From Streptomyces sp. TP-A0874 (GTDB lineage Bacteria; Actinomycetota; Actinomycetes; Streptomycetales; Streptomycetaceae), in the NCBI RefSeq assembly GCF_001748085.1, contig NZ_BBZK01000008.1, positions 287,894 to 351,893 on the forward strand: a stretch of DNA of 64,000 bases, given 5' to 3'. The translations under genes and the position numbers were made by a program. The notes beneath the pieces were generated by a model. The model did no database searches. It saw only the letters and a program-made list of their open reading frames with translations, and had not been told where the DNA came from. Shown piece after piece: positions 26,536-34,762 of the stretch. How positions within the stretch are numbered: the stretch's first letter is position 1; every line of letters begins with the position of its first letter.

Positions 26536-26607
26536 GCCCCCGTAGCTCAGGGGATAGAGCAACGGCCTCCGGAGCCGTGTGCGCAGGTTCGAATCCTGCC
26601 GGGGGCA
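26536..26607 (+). tRNA. tRNA-Arg (anticodon CCG)
   Basis: A 72-base cloverleaf without an encoded CCA. The acceptor stem GCCCCCG pairs with CGGGGGC, the discriminator is A at 26607. The anticodon stem ACGGC/GCCGT encloses the loop CTCCGGA, giving anticodon CCG (reads CGG, Arg). The T arm is GCAGGTTCGAATCCTGC. Its 3' 41 bases are part of the att core, so the tRNA is rebuilt after element integration and should remain functional. Confidence 0.96.
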
Positions 26608-26608
26608 C
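26567..26608 (+). repeat. att core, copy 1 (in tRNA-Arg)
   Basis: First of three identical 42-bp copies, spanning the anticodon loop to one base past the tRNA 3' end. It marks the left end of element 1. The other copies are at 41,739 and 60,070. Confidence 0.97.
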
Positions 26609-26660
26609 TCGCCGAGGAACAGCGAAAATCACGTGCTGACCAGGGCGGATGCCGGTTCGG

Positions 26661-26695
26661 AAGAGCCGGATCCAGTCTCACTGGGTCCGGCTCTT
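26661..26695. terminator. Hairpin supplied by element 1 behind tRNA-Arg
   Basis: A 16-bp inverted repeat (26661-26676 and 26680-26695) with one G-T wobble and a CTC loop, followed by TTCG. It lies 53 bases after the tRNA and should terminate it. It also ends the facing int gene region. It has a close counterpart at 41831. Confidence 0.75.
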
Positions 26696-26757
26696 TCGCG
26701 TTGTTCATCACTGATCGCGAGTGAGTGGCGAGTGAGGATCGCGGGGCACTAGAACCG

Positions 26758-28212
26758 CTAGCCCCAGCCCATCGCCTTCTCGATCTTCTTGTTGTTCACC
26801 TCCTCGTGTCCGTCGATGCAGCCCTCGTAGCGGCGGTGGATGACCTCTGGCGAGTTGCCCGCGCGCCGGGCGACCTCAGCGACGGGCACACCGGCGTTCA
26901 GCCAGTTCGTGATGCAGGTGTGCCGCAGGTCGTACGGCCGCTGCGCCAGCGGCGAGTCCACCTTGTCCGGTGGCAGGGCGATAGGCCGAGCCTCCTGCCA
27001 GACCCGCCAATAGCTGGAGGTCCCGAGCACTCCCCCGCGCTCGTTGGCGAAGACCCTGCCATCGGCCGCGGTCCCGAACTCCCGCAGGTGCTGCCGAAGC
27101 ATGGCCACCAGTGGAGGCGGGATCGGCACAGGCCGGTCGGCCTTGGCTTCGCGAGATTTCAGCCCTCGCCGGTCATGTCGCTTGCCGGAGTCCGTCCACT
27201 TCGTCCCGGACACAGGCCGGGTCTCCCGAAGTGTGAGCGTGCCCCACCCCGTCTCCGGGAGGTAGCAGTCCCGTTCCCGTAGGCCCACGGCTTCCGCCGG
27301 ACGCATAGCCGCGTAGAGCTGACAGGCGAAGAAGGCCACGAGTCGCCGTCCACGGTTCCGGTTCACCGACCCGATGTACGAGACGGCCGTCAAGAGCTGA
27401 GTGCCCTGGGTGGCATTGACAAGAACCCGAGGGTCCACCACATCGCCGCCCGATGCACCAGCCCTCTTCACCCCGAGGAGCGGATTCTCCGCGAGATAGC
27501 CGCACTCGACGGCGTACTCCATGGCTGTGTTGAAGCCGCGGCGGCGCCGCTTGTACGTCTCCCCGGCCGCCGGGCTGTCATCCAGCTTGAAAGAAAGGCG
27601 GTACTGCACATCACGCACGACCTTCGGGTCAGTGAGGGCAGACAAGGGTAGCGACCGCTGCCGAAGCCAGAGACAGGCAGCTTGAAGCTCCTCTGGTGGC
27701 TCTTGGTCCGCGTGCCCGGGGACAACAGCCCACCGGATTGCGAGCCTCGCCAGTTCCGGACTTGGGGCCTTCTTCCCCTCCTCCATCATCGCGAGGCCCA
27801 CCGTCGCAAGGCTGTCCGCGAGCCCCTCACGGGTCTTGGCCGCTGCCGTTCGCCAGCGGCCGGCCATGTACTCACGGCTGAAGTCCCACCAGGACGGGTC
27901 CGGTCGCGCGCTCGCGCGAGCAGCCGCCTCCCGCAGCTCCGACTCCGGCAGCCCGGACTTCCGGTCGAACGCCTCACCCCGCCTCATGGCCTGCCACAGC
28001 TCAGACCGGCGGCTCTCTGCCAGAGCTACCGTCGGGAAACTCACGGCCTTCACCTTGCCAGCCACCGTCCAGCGCACTTGGTACGGAGCCTTCTTGCTGC
28101 GGACCTGGTTGACCTTCCATACGCGTACCGCGGTGGACAGGTCAGGAGTGTCAAGCGCCGCAGGGCGCCCGTGCGGACGGGCGCCCTGCGATGCAGCCTT
28201 GCCATTGGTCAC
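26758..28212 (-). CDS. int: Tyrosine recombinase (integrase) of element 1
   Basis: Site-specific recombinase (484 residues) for integration at tRNA-Arg. The N-terminal part has the arm/core-binding domains (about 30-250). The catalytic domain shows Arg in YAAMRPAEAVGL, the YDLRHTCITNWL motif near 427-438 and the nucleophile Tyr462 in HRRYEGCI. The start is GTG 28212, overlapping the xis stop (GTGA); the frame stays open upstream through xis in another reading frame. Its stop lies 150 bases inside the left att. It is clearly homologous to the element 2 integrase along its whole length. Confidence 0.95.
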   Translation of the reverse strand: MTNGKAASQGARPHGRPAALDTPDLSTAVRVWKVNQVRSKKAPYQVRWTVAGKVKAVSFPTVALAESRRSELWQAMRRGEAFDRKSGLPESELREAAARASARPDPSWWDFSREYMAGRWRTAAAKTREGLADSLATVGLAMMEEGKKAPSPELARLAIRWAVVPGHADQEPPEELQAACLWLRQRSLPLSALTDPKVVRDVQYRLSFKLDDSPAAGETYKRRRRGFNTAMEYAVECGYLAENPLLGVKRAGASGGDVVDPRVLVNATQGTQLLTAVSYIGSVNRNRGRRLVAFFACQLYAAMRPAEAVGLRERDCYLPETGWGTLTLRETRPVSGTKWTDSGKRHDRRGLKSREAKADRPVPIPPPLVAMLRQHLREFGTAADGRVFANERGGVLGTSSYWRVWQEARPIALPPDKVDSPLAQRPYDLRHTCITNWLNAGVPVAEVARRAGNSPEVIHRRYEGCIDGHEEVNNKKIEKAMGWG

Positions 28213-28400
28213 GCGGCTTCCTCCAGCGTGAGCATCCAGCGGTCGAGCTCCGAGCGCCTGATACGCACGGCGCCGTTGGGTAGTTTGATGGCCTTGGGCC
28301 CCTTCCTGAGCTGACGCCACCGGTAGAAAGTGGCACGCGCGACGCCGATTTCGGCGATCACCTGGGGAATGGTCAACATCTCGTCGCGGGTCTTCGCCAC
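28209..28400 (-). CDS. xis: Excisionase (MerR/AlpA-type HTH) of element 1
   Basis: A 63-residue DNA-binding protein with an AlpA/Xis-type winged helix: MLTIPQVIAEIGVARATFYR, then KLPNGAVRIRRSELDRW. It should direct the integrase to excision. The start GTG 28400 follows AAGGAGG at 4 bases, stronger than the upstream ATG at 28493. It overlaps int by four bases, so the two are translated together. Confidence 0.92.
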   Translation of the reverse strand: MAKTRDEMLTIPQVIAEIGVARATFYRWRQLRKGPKAIKLPNGAVRIRRSELDRWMLTLEEAA

Positions 28401-28628
28401 GACGCCTCCTTGAATGCAGCCCGACGCGCGGGCGGAATGGCTCGGGTTCGCCAGAAGAGCCCTGACTCTCCGAGGTGGGGATTTCTGCGTCATCCGCTTG
28501 CGTCAACCAGCCGCTTGACCTGCGGCTTTACGTGACAGGTGGGCGTGCGGGTTCGTCACTTGGTGTGGTCGACGCGGGCACGCCAGTGGGAGGGCCGGGG
28601 CTCTTCGGCGGCCCCGGCCCTGGGAAGT

Positions 28629-28800
28629 CGGTTACGTCGGTTACATCGGTTACATCGCAGGTCAGAGGCCGGTTTTTTGTAACCGGAAGGCGGGGTGTAA
28701 CCGATAGCGTGCGGTTACACCCCGCTTGCGGTTACACCTGCCGTTACGTCGTCTGCGCTGATCAGTGCAGGTGTGGGGATGGGTGTAACCGATGTAACCG
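28629..28800. repeat. Iteron cluster, candidate replication origin of element 1
   Basis: Nine exact copies of CGGTTAC or its complement: direct at 28629, 28638 and 28647 (9-bp period), inverted at 28679 and 28697, direct at 28712 and 28729, inverted at 28785 and 28794. Copies 28697 and 28712 lie within a perfect 14-bp hairpin (28690-28703 and 28712-28725). The cluster sits between xis and the replication genes and runs into the 3' end of the DUF3631 gene. Position and structure suggest an origin for the primase-polymerase replication module. The rest of the xis-DUF3631 gap has no gene. Confidence 0.7.
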
Positions 28801-29911
28801 ATGTTTTGGGGGGTGGGGGGCAGTAGCGGTCCCAGGCGTCGTTGAGGTCCTCGCGGGTGTAGCCCTTCATCGGTTGTCCTGCGACGCGCACGGTGCGGGA
28901 CCTGATGCGCTTTCCCTGTCCGGTCACGTACTCCCCGAGCATCTTCGACAGTCCGCGTGCGGTGAGTGGGCGGCCGTCCAGGTCGCCCCATGGGGCGTCT
29001 TCCATGCCGTTGAGCAGGTGCAGGATTTCCACGGTCGAGAGTGCGCTCTGGCCGGGGAAGACCTGGTCGCGTAGGTCGGTCAGGAGCTTCACTCCGAGGC
29101 TGCCCCGGTCATCCTCGGCAACGGCCGTGACGAGTTCGACGCAGGCGGCTCGGGCGCGCTCGGGCCAGTGGCCGCCTGCGGCGTCAGCGACCGCCAGCAG
29201 CGGCTCCCACACATCCGCCGGCCGGTCGGTGATGCCGTCCGGCATCTCCGGCCACGCATCGTTCACCTTCTCGCGGACCTGCTCTGCCCACTTCGCCAGT
29301 TCGGCCCGCAGGGTGTGGCCCTGGGGTTCGTGAATGCGCTCGCGGTAGGGCTCGACCGTCTCCGAACGCGCCTTGCGGCGCATCCGGATCACGACCGAGC
29401 GGGTGTGGATCGTGTCCGGCAGGGACCCGAGCCCGGCGAGCGCGACGGCGCAGTAGGAGGGGAAGGCGACAACGGTCTGCTGTCCGCCATCTCCGACGCA
29501 TCGGTAGGAGACTCCGGAGCGGCGGTGTCCGGCGTTGAGGAGACCGCGCAGGTCCTCGTTGTCCTTGGCCTTCGGGCCGAAGACGGTGTCGATCTCATCG
29601 AAGAGAATCACCGGGCGGCCGGTCTCGTCCGCGACCGCGCGGAACAGCGCGGCTGGTGAGGCGTTGACCGCGTGCATCGGGCGGGGCACCAGTGTGGCGA
29701 TGACCTCCAGTGCCCGCGTCTTGCCGGAGCCCGGCTCGGGGGAGAGGAAGGCCAGCCGCGGGGTGGAGTCGAAGCAGTCGAGCAGGTGAGCGTGTGCGTC
29801 CCACAGGACCACGGCGACGTAGGCGGCCTCGGTGGGGAAGGCGTTGAAGCGCCGGTGGAAGTGCTCGACTTCGTCCAGGAGCTGAGCGCCGTCGATGGGG
29901 TGAGTGGTCAT
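28715..29911 (-). CDS. DUF3631 domain ATPase (replication helicase-like)
   Basis: A 398-residue P-loop ATPase. Walker A is PEPGSGKT (ends at 65), Walker B is VILFDEID (101-108), and the DUF3631 region runs from about 170. In AICEs this domain accompanies or is fused to the primase-polymerase and is thought to act as the replicative helicase; that role is inferred. The start ATG 29911 overlaps the preceding stop (ATGA). The last residues (SVTSVTP) are encoded by iteron repeats. Element 2 has a D5/P4-type helicase in this position instead. Confidence 0.85.
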   Translation of the reverse strand: MTTHPIDGAQLLDEVEHFHRRFNAFPTEAAYVAVVLWDAHAHLLDCFDSTPRLAFLSPEPGSGKTRALEVIATLVPRPMHAVNASPAALFRAVADETGRPVILFDEIDTVFGPKAKDNEDLRGLLNAGHRRSGVSYRCVGDGGQQTVVAFPSYCAVALAGLGSLPDTIHTRSVVIRMRRKARSETVEPYRERIHEPQGHTLRAELAKWAEQVREKVNDAWPEMPDGITDRPADVWEPLLAVADAAGGHWPERARAACVELVTAVAEDDRGSLGVKLLTDLRDQVFPGQSALSTVEILHLLNGMEDAPWGDLDGRPLTARGLSKMLGEYVTGQGKRIRSRTVRVAGQPMKGYTREDLNDAWDRYCPPPPKTSVTSVTPIPTPALISADDVTAGVTASGV

Positions 29912-30258
29912 GCGGCTTTTCCTTCGCTGCTGCGGAGTGGGCAGCGCTCGCGGTGAGCTTGGTGGTCGGCGATGAGAGCGGCGGCCTTGCGGTGTCCGAC
30001 GGTGAAGAGGTCCCGGCCGCACGCGCACCAGGAGCGGACGGTGGGCAGTGCGCCGCGGCCTGGTGCGGTGATGTGGAGCCAGGCGATCGGGTACCGGCCA
30101 TCGCCCGGGCGCGGGTCAGGGAGAAGGGATGAAGCGACGCCTTCGGCGGCGACCTTCGGCCCGCCCACGAGCCGTCGGTGCGCGGCTGGTTGGGCGGTGC
30201 GCGGGCCGATTGGGGCGTTGGTAGTGCTCTTCAGAGAGGGGGGCTGGCGGTTGCTCAT
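29908..30258 (-). CDS. Conserved AICE protein with CxC...H..H...C motif
   Basis: A 116-residue protein with no named function. The C-terminal half contains WCACGRD (Cys78, Cys80) and ADHQAHRERCPL (His99, His102, Cys106), a possible zinc site. It has a clear homologue in the same place in element 2 (46332-46691). It overlaps both the primase-polymerase upstream (ATGA at 30255-30258) and the DUF3631 gene downstream, so it is part of the replication operon. Confidence 0.8.
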   Translation of the reverse strand: MSNRQPPSLKSTTNAPIGPRTAQPAAHRRLVGGPKVAAEGVASSLLPDPRPGDGRYPIAWLHITAPGRGALPTVRSWCACGRDLFTVGHRKAAALIADHQAHRERCPLRSSEGKAA

Positions 30259-31139
30259 GCCGCCGCCCGCCTGGTTTGGTTGTGGTTGATGGACCAGTTG
30301 AGGGCGCTGCGGAGGGTGGAGCGGCACTCGGACGTGGTGAGTCCGGCCGCCTCGCCTCCCTCCTGAAGAGCCTGCTCGACCACGTGCCGGGGGAGGTCGC
30401 CCCATGCGACGAACCGCCCCAAAGCGCGCGCCGCCCGGAACAGGGTTGCTTCTCGTTCGCCGACTGGGGCCGCGGCGACATTCCGGGTCTCGCTGGAGAG
30501 TGCTACATCCGCATATCGGCGCTTCTGCCCCGCTACAGCCGTACACGGCGCCTGAGAGCGTTTCGCGGCAGGCTGCATGACGTTGTGCAGCCACGTGGGG
30601 AGAACGGCTGTCTCCGGGCCGCTCAGGGCTTCGTAGGGTCCGGCGGGGGTGGTGCTTCCGGCGGCGACGACGTAGCCGCCCCACGCGCGGGTGTCGACCG
30701 AAGCGGCGACGGTGCCCGCCGTGTTCGACAGCCGGGCACCGTCCGGGGCGGTGAAGTACAGGTGCTGGCCGCCGCTGGCGGTCCGCACCCGGTAGGTGGT
30801 GGGGACCGGGTGGCCGGCGCGCTCGCAGAGCGCCTTGAAGGTCGCCGCGCCGCAAGGCGCGTCGCTCTCCTCCTTCGGCACATCAAGGTCGACCACCACC
30901 AGCCCCGAGGGCCCGGTGGCGACACCAATATTGAACGGGGCCTTCGCCCAGGCTGCCCGGATGCGGTCCGGATCGGTCGTGGCGCGCTGCTCCCACTTGC
31001 GGTGCCCTTCCGCGCACGGTCCGGTGCGGGGGCATGCGGCTTCGCCGTGCAGGGCGGGGCGCTTGGTGCCAGGGCGGAGAGGGAAGACGTGCCAGCCGCG
31101 GGCGGTCAGGTCGAGGGCGGTGGTCAGGAGGGTGTTCAT
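30255..31139 (-). CDS. Bifunctional DNA primase/polymerase (Prim-Pol)
   Basis: Archaeo-eukaryotic-type primase-polymerase (294 residues), the replication initiator of this AICE class. N-terminal motif GWHVFPLRPGTKRP, metal-binding DLD at 84-86 (VVVDLDVPKE), and SGGQHLYF with His126 fit the Prim-Pol family. The C-terminal 100 residues hold a PriCT-like helical region (RFVAWGDLPRHVVEQAL). The start ATG 31139 overlaps the methyltransferase stop by four bases. Element 2 carries a homologue. Confidence 0.92.
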   Translation of the reverse strand: MNTLLTTALDLTARGWHVFPLRPGTKRPALHGEAACPRTGPCAEGHRKWEQRATTDPDRIRAAWAKAPFNIGVATGPSGLVVVDLDVPKEESDAPCGAATFKALCERAGHPVPTTYRVRTASGGQHLYFTAPDGARLSNTAGTVAASVDTRAWGGYVVAAGSTTPAGPYEALSGPETAVLPTWLHNVMQPAAKRSQAPCTAVAGQKRRYADVALSSETRNVAAAPVGEREATLFRAARALGRFVAWGDLPRHVVEQALQEGGEAAGLTTSECRSTLRSALNWSINHNQTRRAAA

Positions 31140-31795
31140 GCCGCTGCCCTTTCGTCGGTGTTGAGGAACTGCTCGGCGATCCATTGGCTGTAGGCGGGGG
31201 GTACTGCCTGGCGTGCTTCGAGGTTGGTCATCCAGGTGCAGCCCATGGCGTCGGCGTAGGCGCGTTCGTCTTTGTGCTCGAAGGCCAGGAGCTTGTTGCG
31301 GCCCTTGGGGTGCCAGCACGGGGGCAGTAGCTCTCCTCCGCCGCCCCAGGAGGTTTCGAAGAGGCGGTGGCGCCGCACGCGCAGCCCGAACTGGGAGCCA
31401 CACAGGATGTGGTCGGGCCTCAGGGGTGCTTCGGGGACGTTCTCGATGACCCAGGGCAGGCCGGTGGCCTTCAGGAGTTCCCGGCCGGGGGTGAGGAGGT
31501 CGGGGTGGGCCCCGCGACTGCCGCGCCAGGCAGTGACGCGGGCGAAGTGCTGGCAGGGCCACGAGGCGTGGACCAGGTCGAATTCGCGGATACGGCTGGT
31601 GGTGATGAGGTCGGTCAGGTAGGTGAGGGCGTCAGCCTGGTGGAAGGCGAAGGGGTAGTTCGGCTGAGGGTGGAGGTCGACGCCGGTCACGTCGAACCCG
31701 GCGAGGTGGTAGCCCATGGACAGGCCACCGGCTCCGCAGCACAGGTCCAACAGCCGCGGGCGACGTGCTGGCCTGATGAGGACAGGTGGAGTCAT
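31136..31795 (-). CDS. DNA cytosine-5 methyltransferase, short form
   Basis: A SAM-dependent C5-cytosine methyltransferase (219 residues). Motif I is LLDLCCGAGGLSMGY (15-29), the catalytic Cys81 is in SWPCQHFA, and the ENV motif is at 118-120. It is short and has almost no target-recognition domain, resembling phage/AICE orphan enzymes. No restriction nuclease lies beside it. It may protect incoming single- or double-stranded element DNA from host restriction. The start ATG 31795 has a weak ribosome-binding site. Confidence 0.87.
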   Translation of the reverse strand: MTPPVLIRPARRPRLLDLCCGAGGLSMGYHLAGFDVTGVDLHPQPNYPFAFHQADALTYLTDLITTSRIREFDLVHASWPCQHFARVTAWRGSRGAHPDLLTPGRELLKATGLPWVIENVPEAPLRPDHILCGSQFGLRVRRHRLFETSWGGGGELLPPCWHPKGRNKLLAFEHKDERAYADAMGCTWMTNLEARQAVPPAYSQWIAEQFLNTDERAAA

Positions 31796-31878
31796 GCTGG
31801 GTTCTCCAGTTCTGTTGCAGGGGCTGGTGAGACGAGGGCGGCCCCGGTTCTTGGTCGGATGGGGGCTGCCCTCGTGCG

Positions 31879-32355
31879 TTAGTGGTGGTTGATGGTTCCG
31901 TTGGCGCGGCCGAAGAGACCGGTGGCGGTGATGTTCTGGGTGATCTGTGCGGGTGCCGCCTGCTGGTTGGTGCTGCGGCGTGCGGCCCAGAGCAGGGCGG
32001 TGACGGCCGCGCTGCTGGTGGCGATGAGGGCGACGGCGGACCACAGGGCTTGGCTCATGGCGATTAGTCCCGGTGCTGCGTAGGAGAGGCCGACTGCTCC
32101 GGCGCCGACGGTTGGGGAGAGGAGGGCGGTGGTCTTGGCCCAGGTGGGGATCGGTTGCGTGGTGGGGGTGGTGGGGTCGGGTGCTGGGGTGGGTGGCTGG
32201 GTGTAGGCGAGGGTGCGGATGCCGCTGGGCAGGGTGACGATCTGCACGCCTGGTGGGATCTCTTCGGGTGCCATGGCCGGGTGGACGAGGGCGATCGGCT
32301 GGTGGGTGAAGCGGGTGGGGTCGGGTGCGGTGGTGATCTCGTACCGGGTGTCCAC
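31879..32355 (-). CDS. Conserved membrane protein of the transfer region
   Basis: A 158-residue protein of unknown function. A Pro/Thr-rich N-terminal half (with PAMAPEEIPPGVQIVTLPSG) precedes two hydrophobic segments near residues 84-100 and 103-125. The start is GTG 32355, preceded by GGAGG at 6 bases; the ORF remains open a little further upstream. It occupies the place of the element 2 membrane protein at 49302-49745. Its transcription follows the FtsK-like gene. Confidence 0.65.
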   Translation of the reverse strand: MDTRYEITTAPDPTRFTHQPIALVHPAMAPEEIPPGVQIVTLPSGIRTLAYTQPPTPAPDPTTPTTQPIPTWAKTTALLSPTVGAGAVGLSYAAPGLIAMSQALWSAVALIATSSAAVTALLWAARRSTNQQAAPAQITQNITATGLFGRANGTINHH

Positions 32356-32416
32356 AACGGGCCTCCAAAGCGGTGGGGGAGGTACCCCCACACGGGTGTC
32401 GCGGGTGGGGGTTTGC

Positions 32417-32547
32417 CTGTCACTCGGTCTGTCACTTCACCTGTCACCTGTCACCTGTCTGTCACCTGTAACTCGCAGGTCACAGGGGGGATGACAGGCC
32501 AGCGAGCGTCTGAGGGCGGGGGTGTGTGGCGGGGTGACAGGTGACAG
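32417..32547. repeat. Repeat cluster 3' of the FtsK gene, candidate clt of element 1
   Basis: Seven exact copies of CTGTCAC or its complement in 131 bases: direct at 32417, 32429, 32441, 32448 and 32459, inverted at 32534 and 32541. The block lies just past the stop of the FtsK/TraB-like gene. In Streptomyces conjugation, TraB hexamers bind short repeats at the clt locus close to traB, so this is a candidate transfer site. It could instead be an operator or origin. Confidence 0.55.
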
Positions 32548-32562
32548 GCAGGCGGTTCGGGT

Positions 32563-34686
32563 TCAGTCGTCGGCGGAGTCGCCGGGGGCGTGCTCGCGGT
32601 GGACGTAGCGGGCTTTGGATCCTTCGCCGACGCGGACGATTTCACCGGCCTCGGCCCACTCCTTGAGCCAGCGCTGGATGACTGGCCGGCGGGTGCCGAA
32701 GTCGTCCTTCAACTCCCGTTCCATGGCTGAGGCGCCTGTGCCCTGCGGCCCGGCCGCGAGGATCAGCAGCAGCGCCGCTTTCCGCGCGTCTCCCGCGTTG
32801 TCGGTGCGGTCGTGGCGGGTGGCCCAGGTCGATGGGTCGCTTCCGTCGAACCCGTCCTGGGCCTTCGGCTGTTGCTGGTCGCGGTGGGCGGCGGGGGCGT
32901 TGAACCATGCCGCGAGTTCGGCCGCGTCCGGGGTCTGGACGTCTCGCTCGCGGGGGCGGTCCCAATCGGCGGTGGCCTTCCACTCCCGCCGCGGTCCACT
33001 GCCGGTCCCGCCGCTGCCTGTCTGTCCGCCGGTGGCGGTGGCGCCGACGGGTGCGGCCCACAGGTGACCGCAGCGTTCCAGCAGCCAGCGGTTGGTGTAG
33101 TCGGTGCCGGCCGCCTCCAGCGATGCCTTGTCCAGGGCGGGGCGCCGGGCAGCGGTCATCTTGCAGACGGTGTCGATCAGCGAAGGCTTGATGCGCCACT
33201 GCTGGCCGGGGTGAGGGGACTTCCCGTCGGTGCCGACCAGAAGAGAGCCGGGCCCGTCGAAGGAGTCTTCAGCCGATAGGGCCCGCCAGCCGAAGAAGTG
33301 CCCCAGCTCGGAGTCCTCGGTGGCGCCGGTGCACACCCGGTTCGACGCCATCTTCCGCACCATCGGGTCCGGCAGGACGTCCTGGGTGACGCGTAGGGCG
33401 GAGACGACGGCGCGGACGGCCATGGCCCGGGCGATTCGGATCACCTTGGAAATCCCGGCGAGCGTGTCCTTGGCGGCGCGGGTCGCCGCAACCTCCGCGC
33501 TCTCGTCGACGACGATGACGATCTCGGGCAGGTCGGGGCCGACGGGGAGTTTGTCGTCGTCCTCGGCTCGCATGTGGTCCTGGTAGGCGACCTTCCTTGC
33601 CTCCGCGATCCGCACCGCCACACCGAGCATGCGTTTGGCCTCTTCCGGAGTGGAGGCCACCCAGTCCACCCCCGGCACGGGCACCGCCGCCATCTGTTCT
33701 TCGTCGCCGGAGAGCTGGGCCTGACGCCAGGCGTGGAGCCAGGGCAGGCCCAGGGAGCCGCCGTTGAAGTCGATGACCCACACCAGCACGTCGTTGCACT
33801 GGTTCAGCCGGGCGATGAGGGTGTGGAGCCAGTTGGTCTTTCCGGTGCCGGTGGTGCCAGCGACGATCGTGGACGCCTGCCGCAGATCCAGCTCAGCCCG
33901 TCCGCCGTCGGCCAGCAGGGAGACCGGCAACGGGTTGACCACCGTCTCGACCTCGGCCAGCTCCTCCACGGGAAACGGGGTCTCTTTTCCAGCGAGGGAC
34001 TTGGTCTTCACCAAGATCAACACCCGGCGTTTGCTGATGCCGTCCAGGACGGTGATACCGCAGCCGGTGGGCAGGTCCAGGTCCGAGGCGAGCGCCTCGG
34101 TGCGGTCCTTCACCGCTCGGCGGGTGACTCCTCCGGCCGGCAGTTCCACCTCGACGGTGTAGCCGTAGCCGGACGGCCACTGCTCGATGCCGGGGATCTG
34201 CGTGTCGCTGATGCGGCAGACGCGCTCCAGGCGGTCGATCCACTCGGCTGCCAGGGCCCGGCGGGTGCCGAGGACAAGGAGGGTGGAGCGGCGGGCCTGC
34301 TCGGTCTCCTCGTGCGCCGCGAACGCCGTCGACAGCGTGCCGCCGGTGAGCCCGGCGATCGCGAGAGAGGCCAGGGCGGTAGGGCTGGTCGGGTCGCCGG
34401 TGGACAGCGCCCAGCAGGACCAGGTGCCGGCCGTGAGCCAGCATCCGCCCCGGAAGGCCAGGGTCAGCTTGGTGACGGCTTTCCGCAGTCCAGCGCCGAT
34501 CGTGCCCGTCGCTCCGGCCGCACCGGCGGCCAGGGCCCACCATTCGGGGGTGCCGGTGGCGTGAGCGAGGGCGGTGGCGGCGAGGGCCCCGGCGGTGGCG
34601 TTGAGAGTGCCGGTCAGTGGCCCGTGTCCGGCTCGCCAGTCGACCCGGTCACCGGTCTTCGGTTTCTTGGGGTTCTTGCTCATCAT
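32563..34686 (-). CDS. traB: FtsK/SpoIIIE-family DNA translocase, TraB/TraSA-type transfer protein
   Basis: Main conjugation protein (707 residues), expected to pump double-stranded element DNA between hyphae as a membrane-bound hexamer. Hydrophobic segments near 35-65 and 80-115 would anchor it. Walker A is GTTGTGKT (277-284), Walker B is EIVIVVDES (388-396). A Gly/Thr-rich linker near 560 precedes a C-terminal winged-helix-like domain (about 630-700: MERELKDDFGTRRPVIQRW), comparable with FtsK gamma, which binds recognition repeats. Two adjacent ATGs are possible. A candidate clt block follows the stop. Confidence 0.92.
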   Translation of the reverse strand: MMSKNPKKPKTGDRVDWRAGHGPLTGTLNATAGALAATALAHATGTPEWWALAAGAAGATGTIGAGLRKAVTKLTLAFRGGCWLTAGTWSCWALSTGDPTSPTALASLAIAGLTGGTLSTAFAAHEETEQARRSTLLVLGTRRALAAEWIDRLERVCRISDTQIPGIEQWPSGYGYTVEVELPAGGVTRRAVKDRTEALASDLDLPTGCGITVLDGISKRRVLILVKTKSLAGKETPFPVEELAEVETVVNPLPVSLLADGGRAELDLRQASTIVAGTTGTGKTNWLHTLIARLNQCNDVLVWVIDFNGGSLGLPWLHAWRQAQLSGDEEQMAAVPVPGVDWVASTPEEAKRMLGVAVRIAEARKVAYQDHMRAEDDDKLPVGPDLPEIVIVVDESAEVAATRAAKDTLAGISKVIRIARAMAVRAVVSALRVTQDVLPDPMVRKMASNRVCTGATEDSELGHFFGWRALSAEDSFDGPGSLLVGTDGKSPHPGQQWRIKPSLIDTVCKMTAARRPALDKASLEAAGTDYTNRWLLERCGHLWAAPVGATATGGQTGSGGTGSGPRREWKATADWDRPRERDVQTPDAAELAAWFNAPAAHRDQQQPKAQDGFDGSDPSTWATRHDRTDNAGDARKAALLLILAAGPQGTGASAMERELKDDFGTRRPVIQRWLKEWAEAGEIVRVGEGSKARYVHREHAPGDSADD

Positions 34687-34762
34687 GGCCTTTCAGCGCA
34701 GAGCCGCCCCCGCCCGGTCGGGGCGGAGGCGGCGGTGGAGGGGCAGAGGATGGGGGTGCGGG

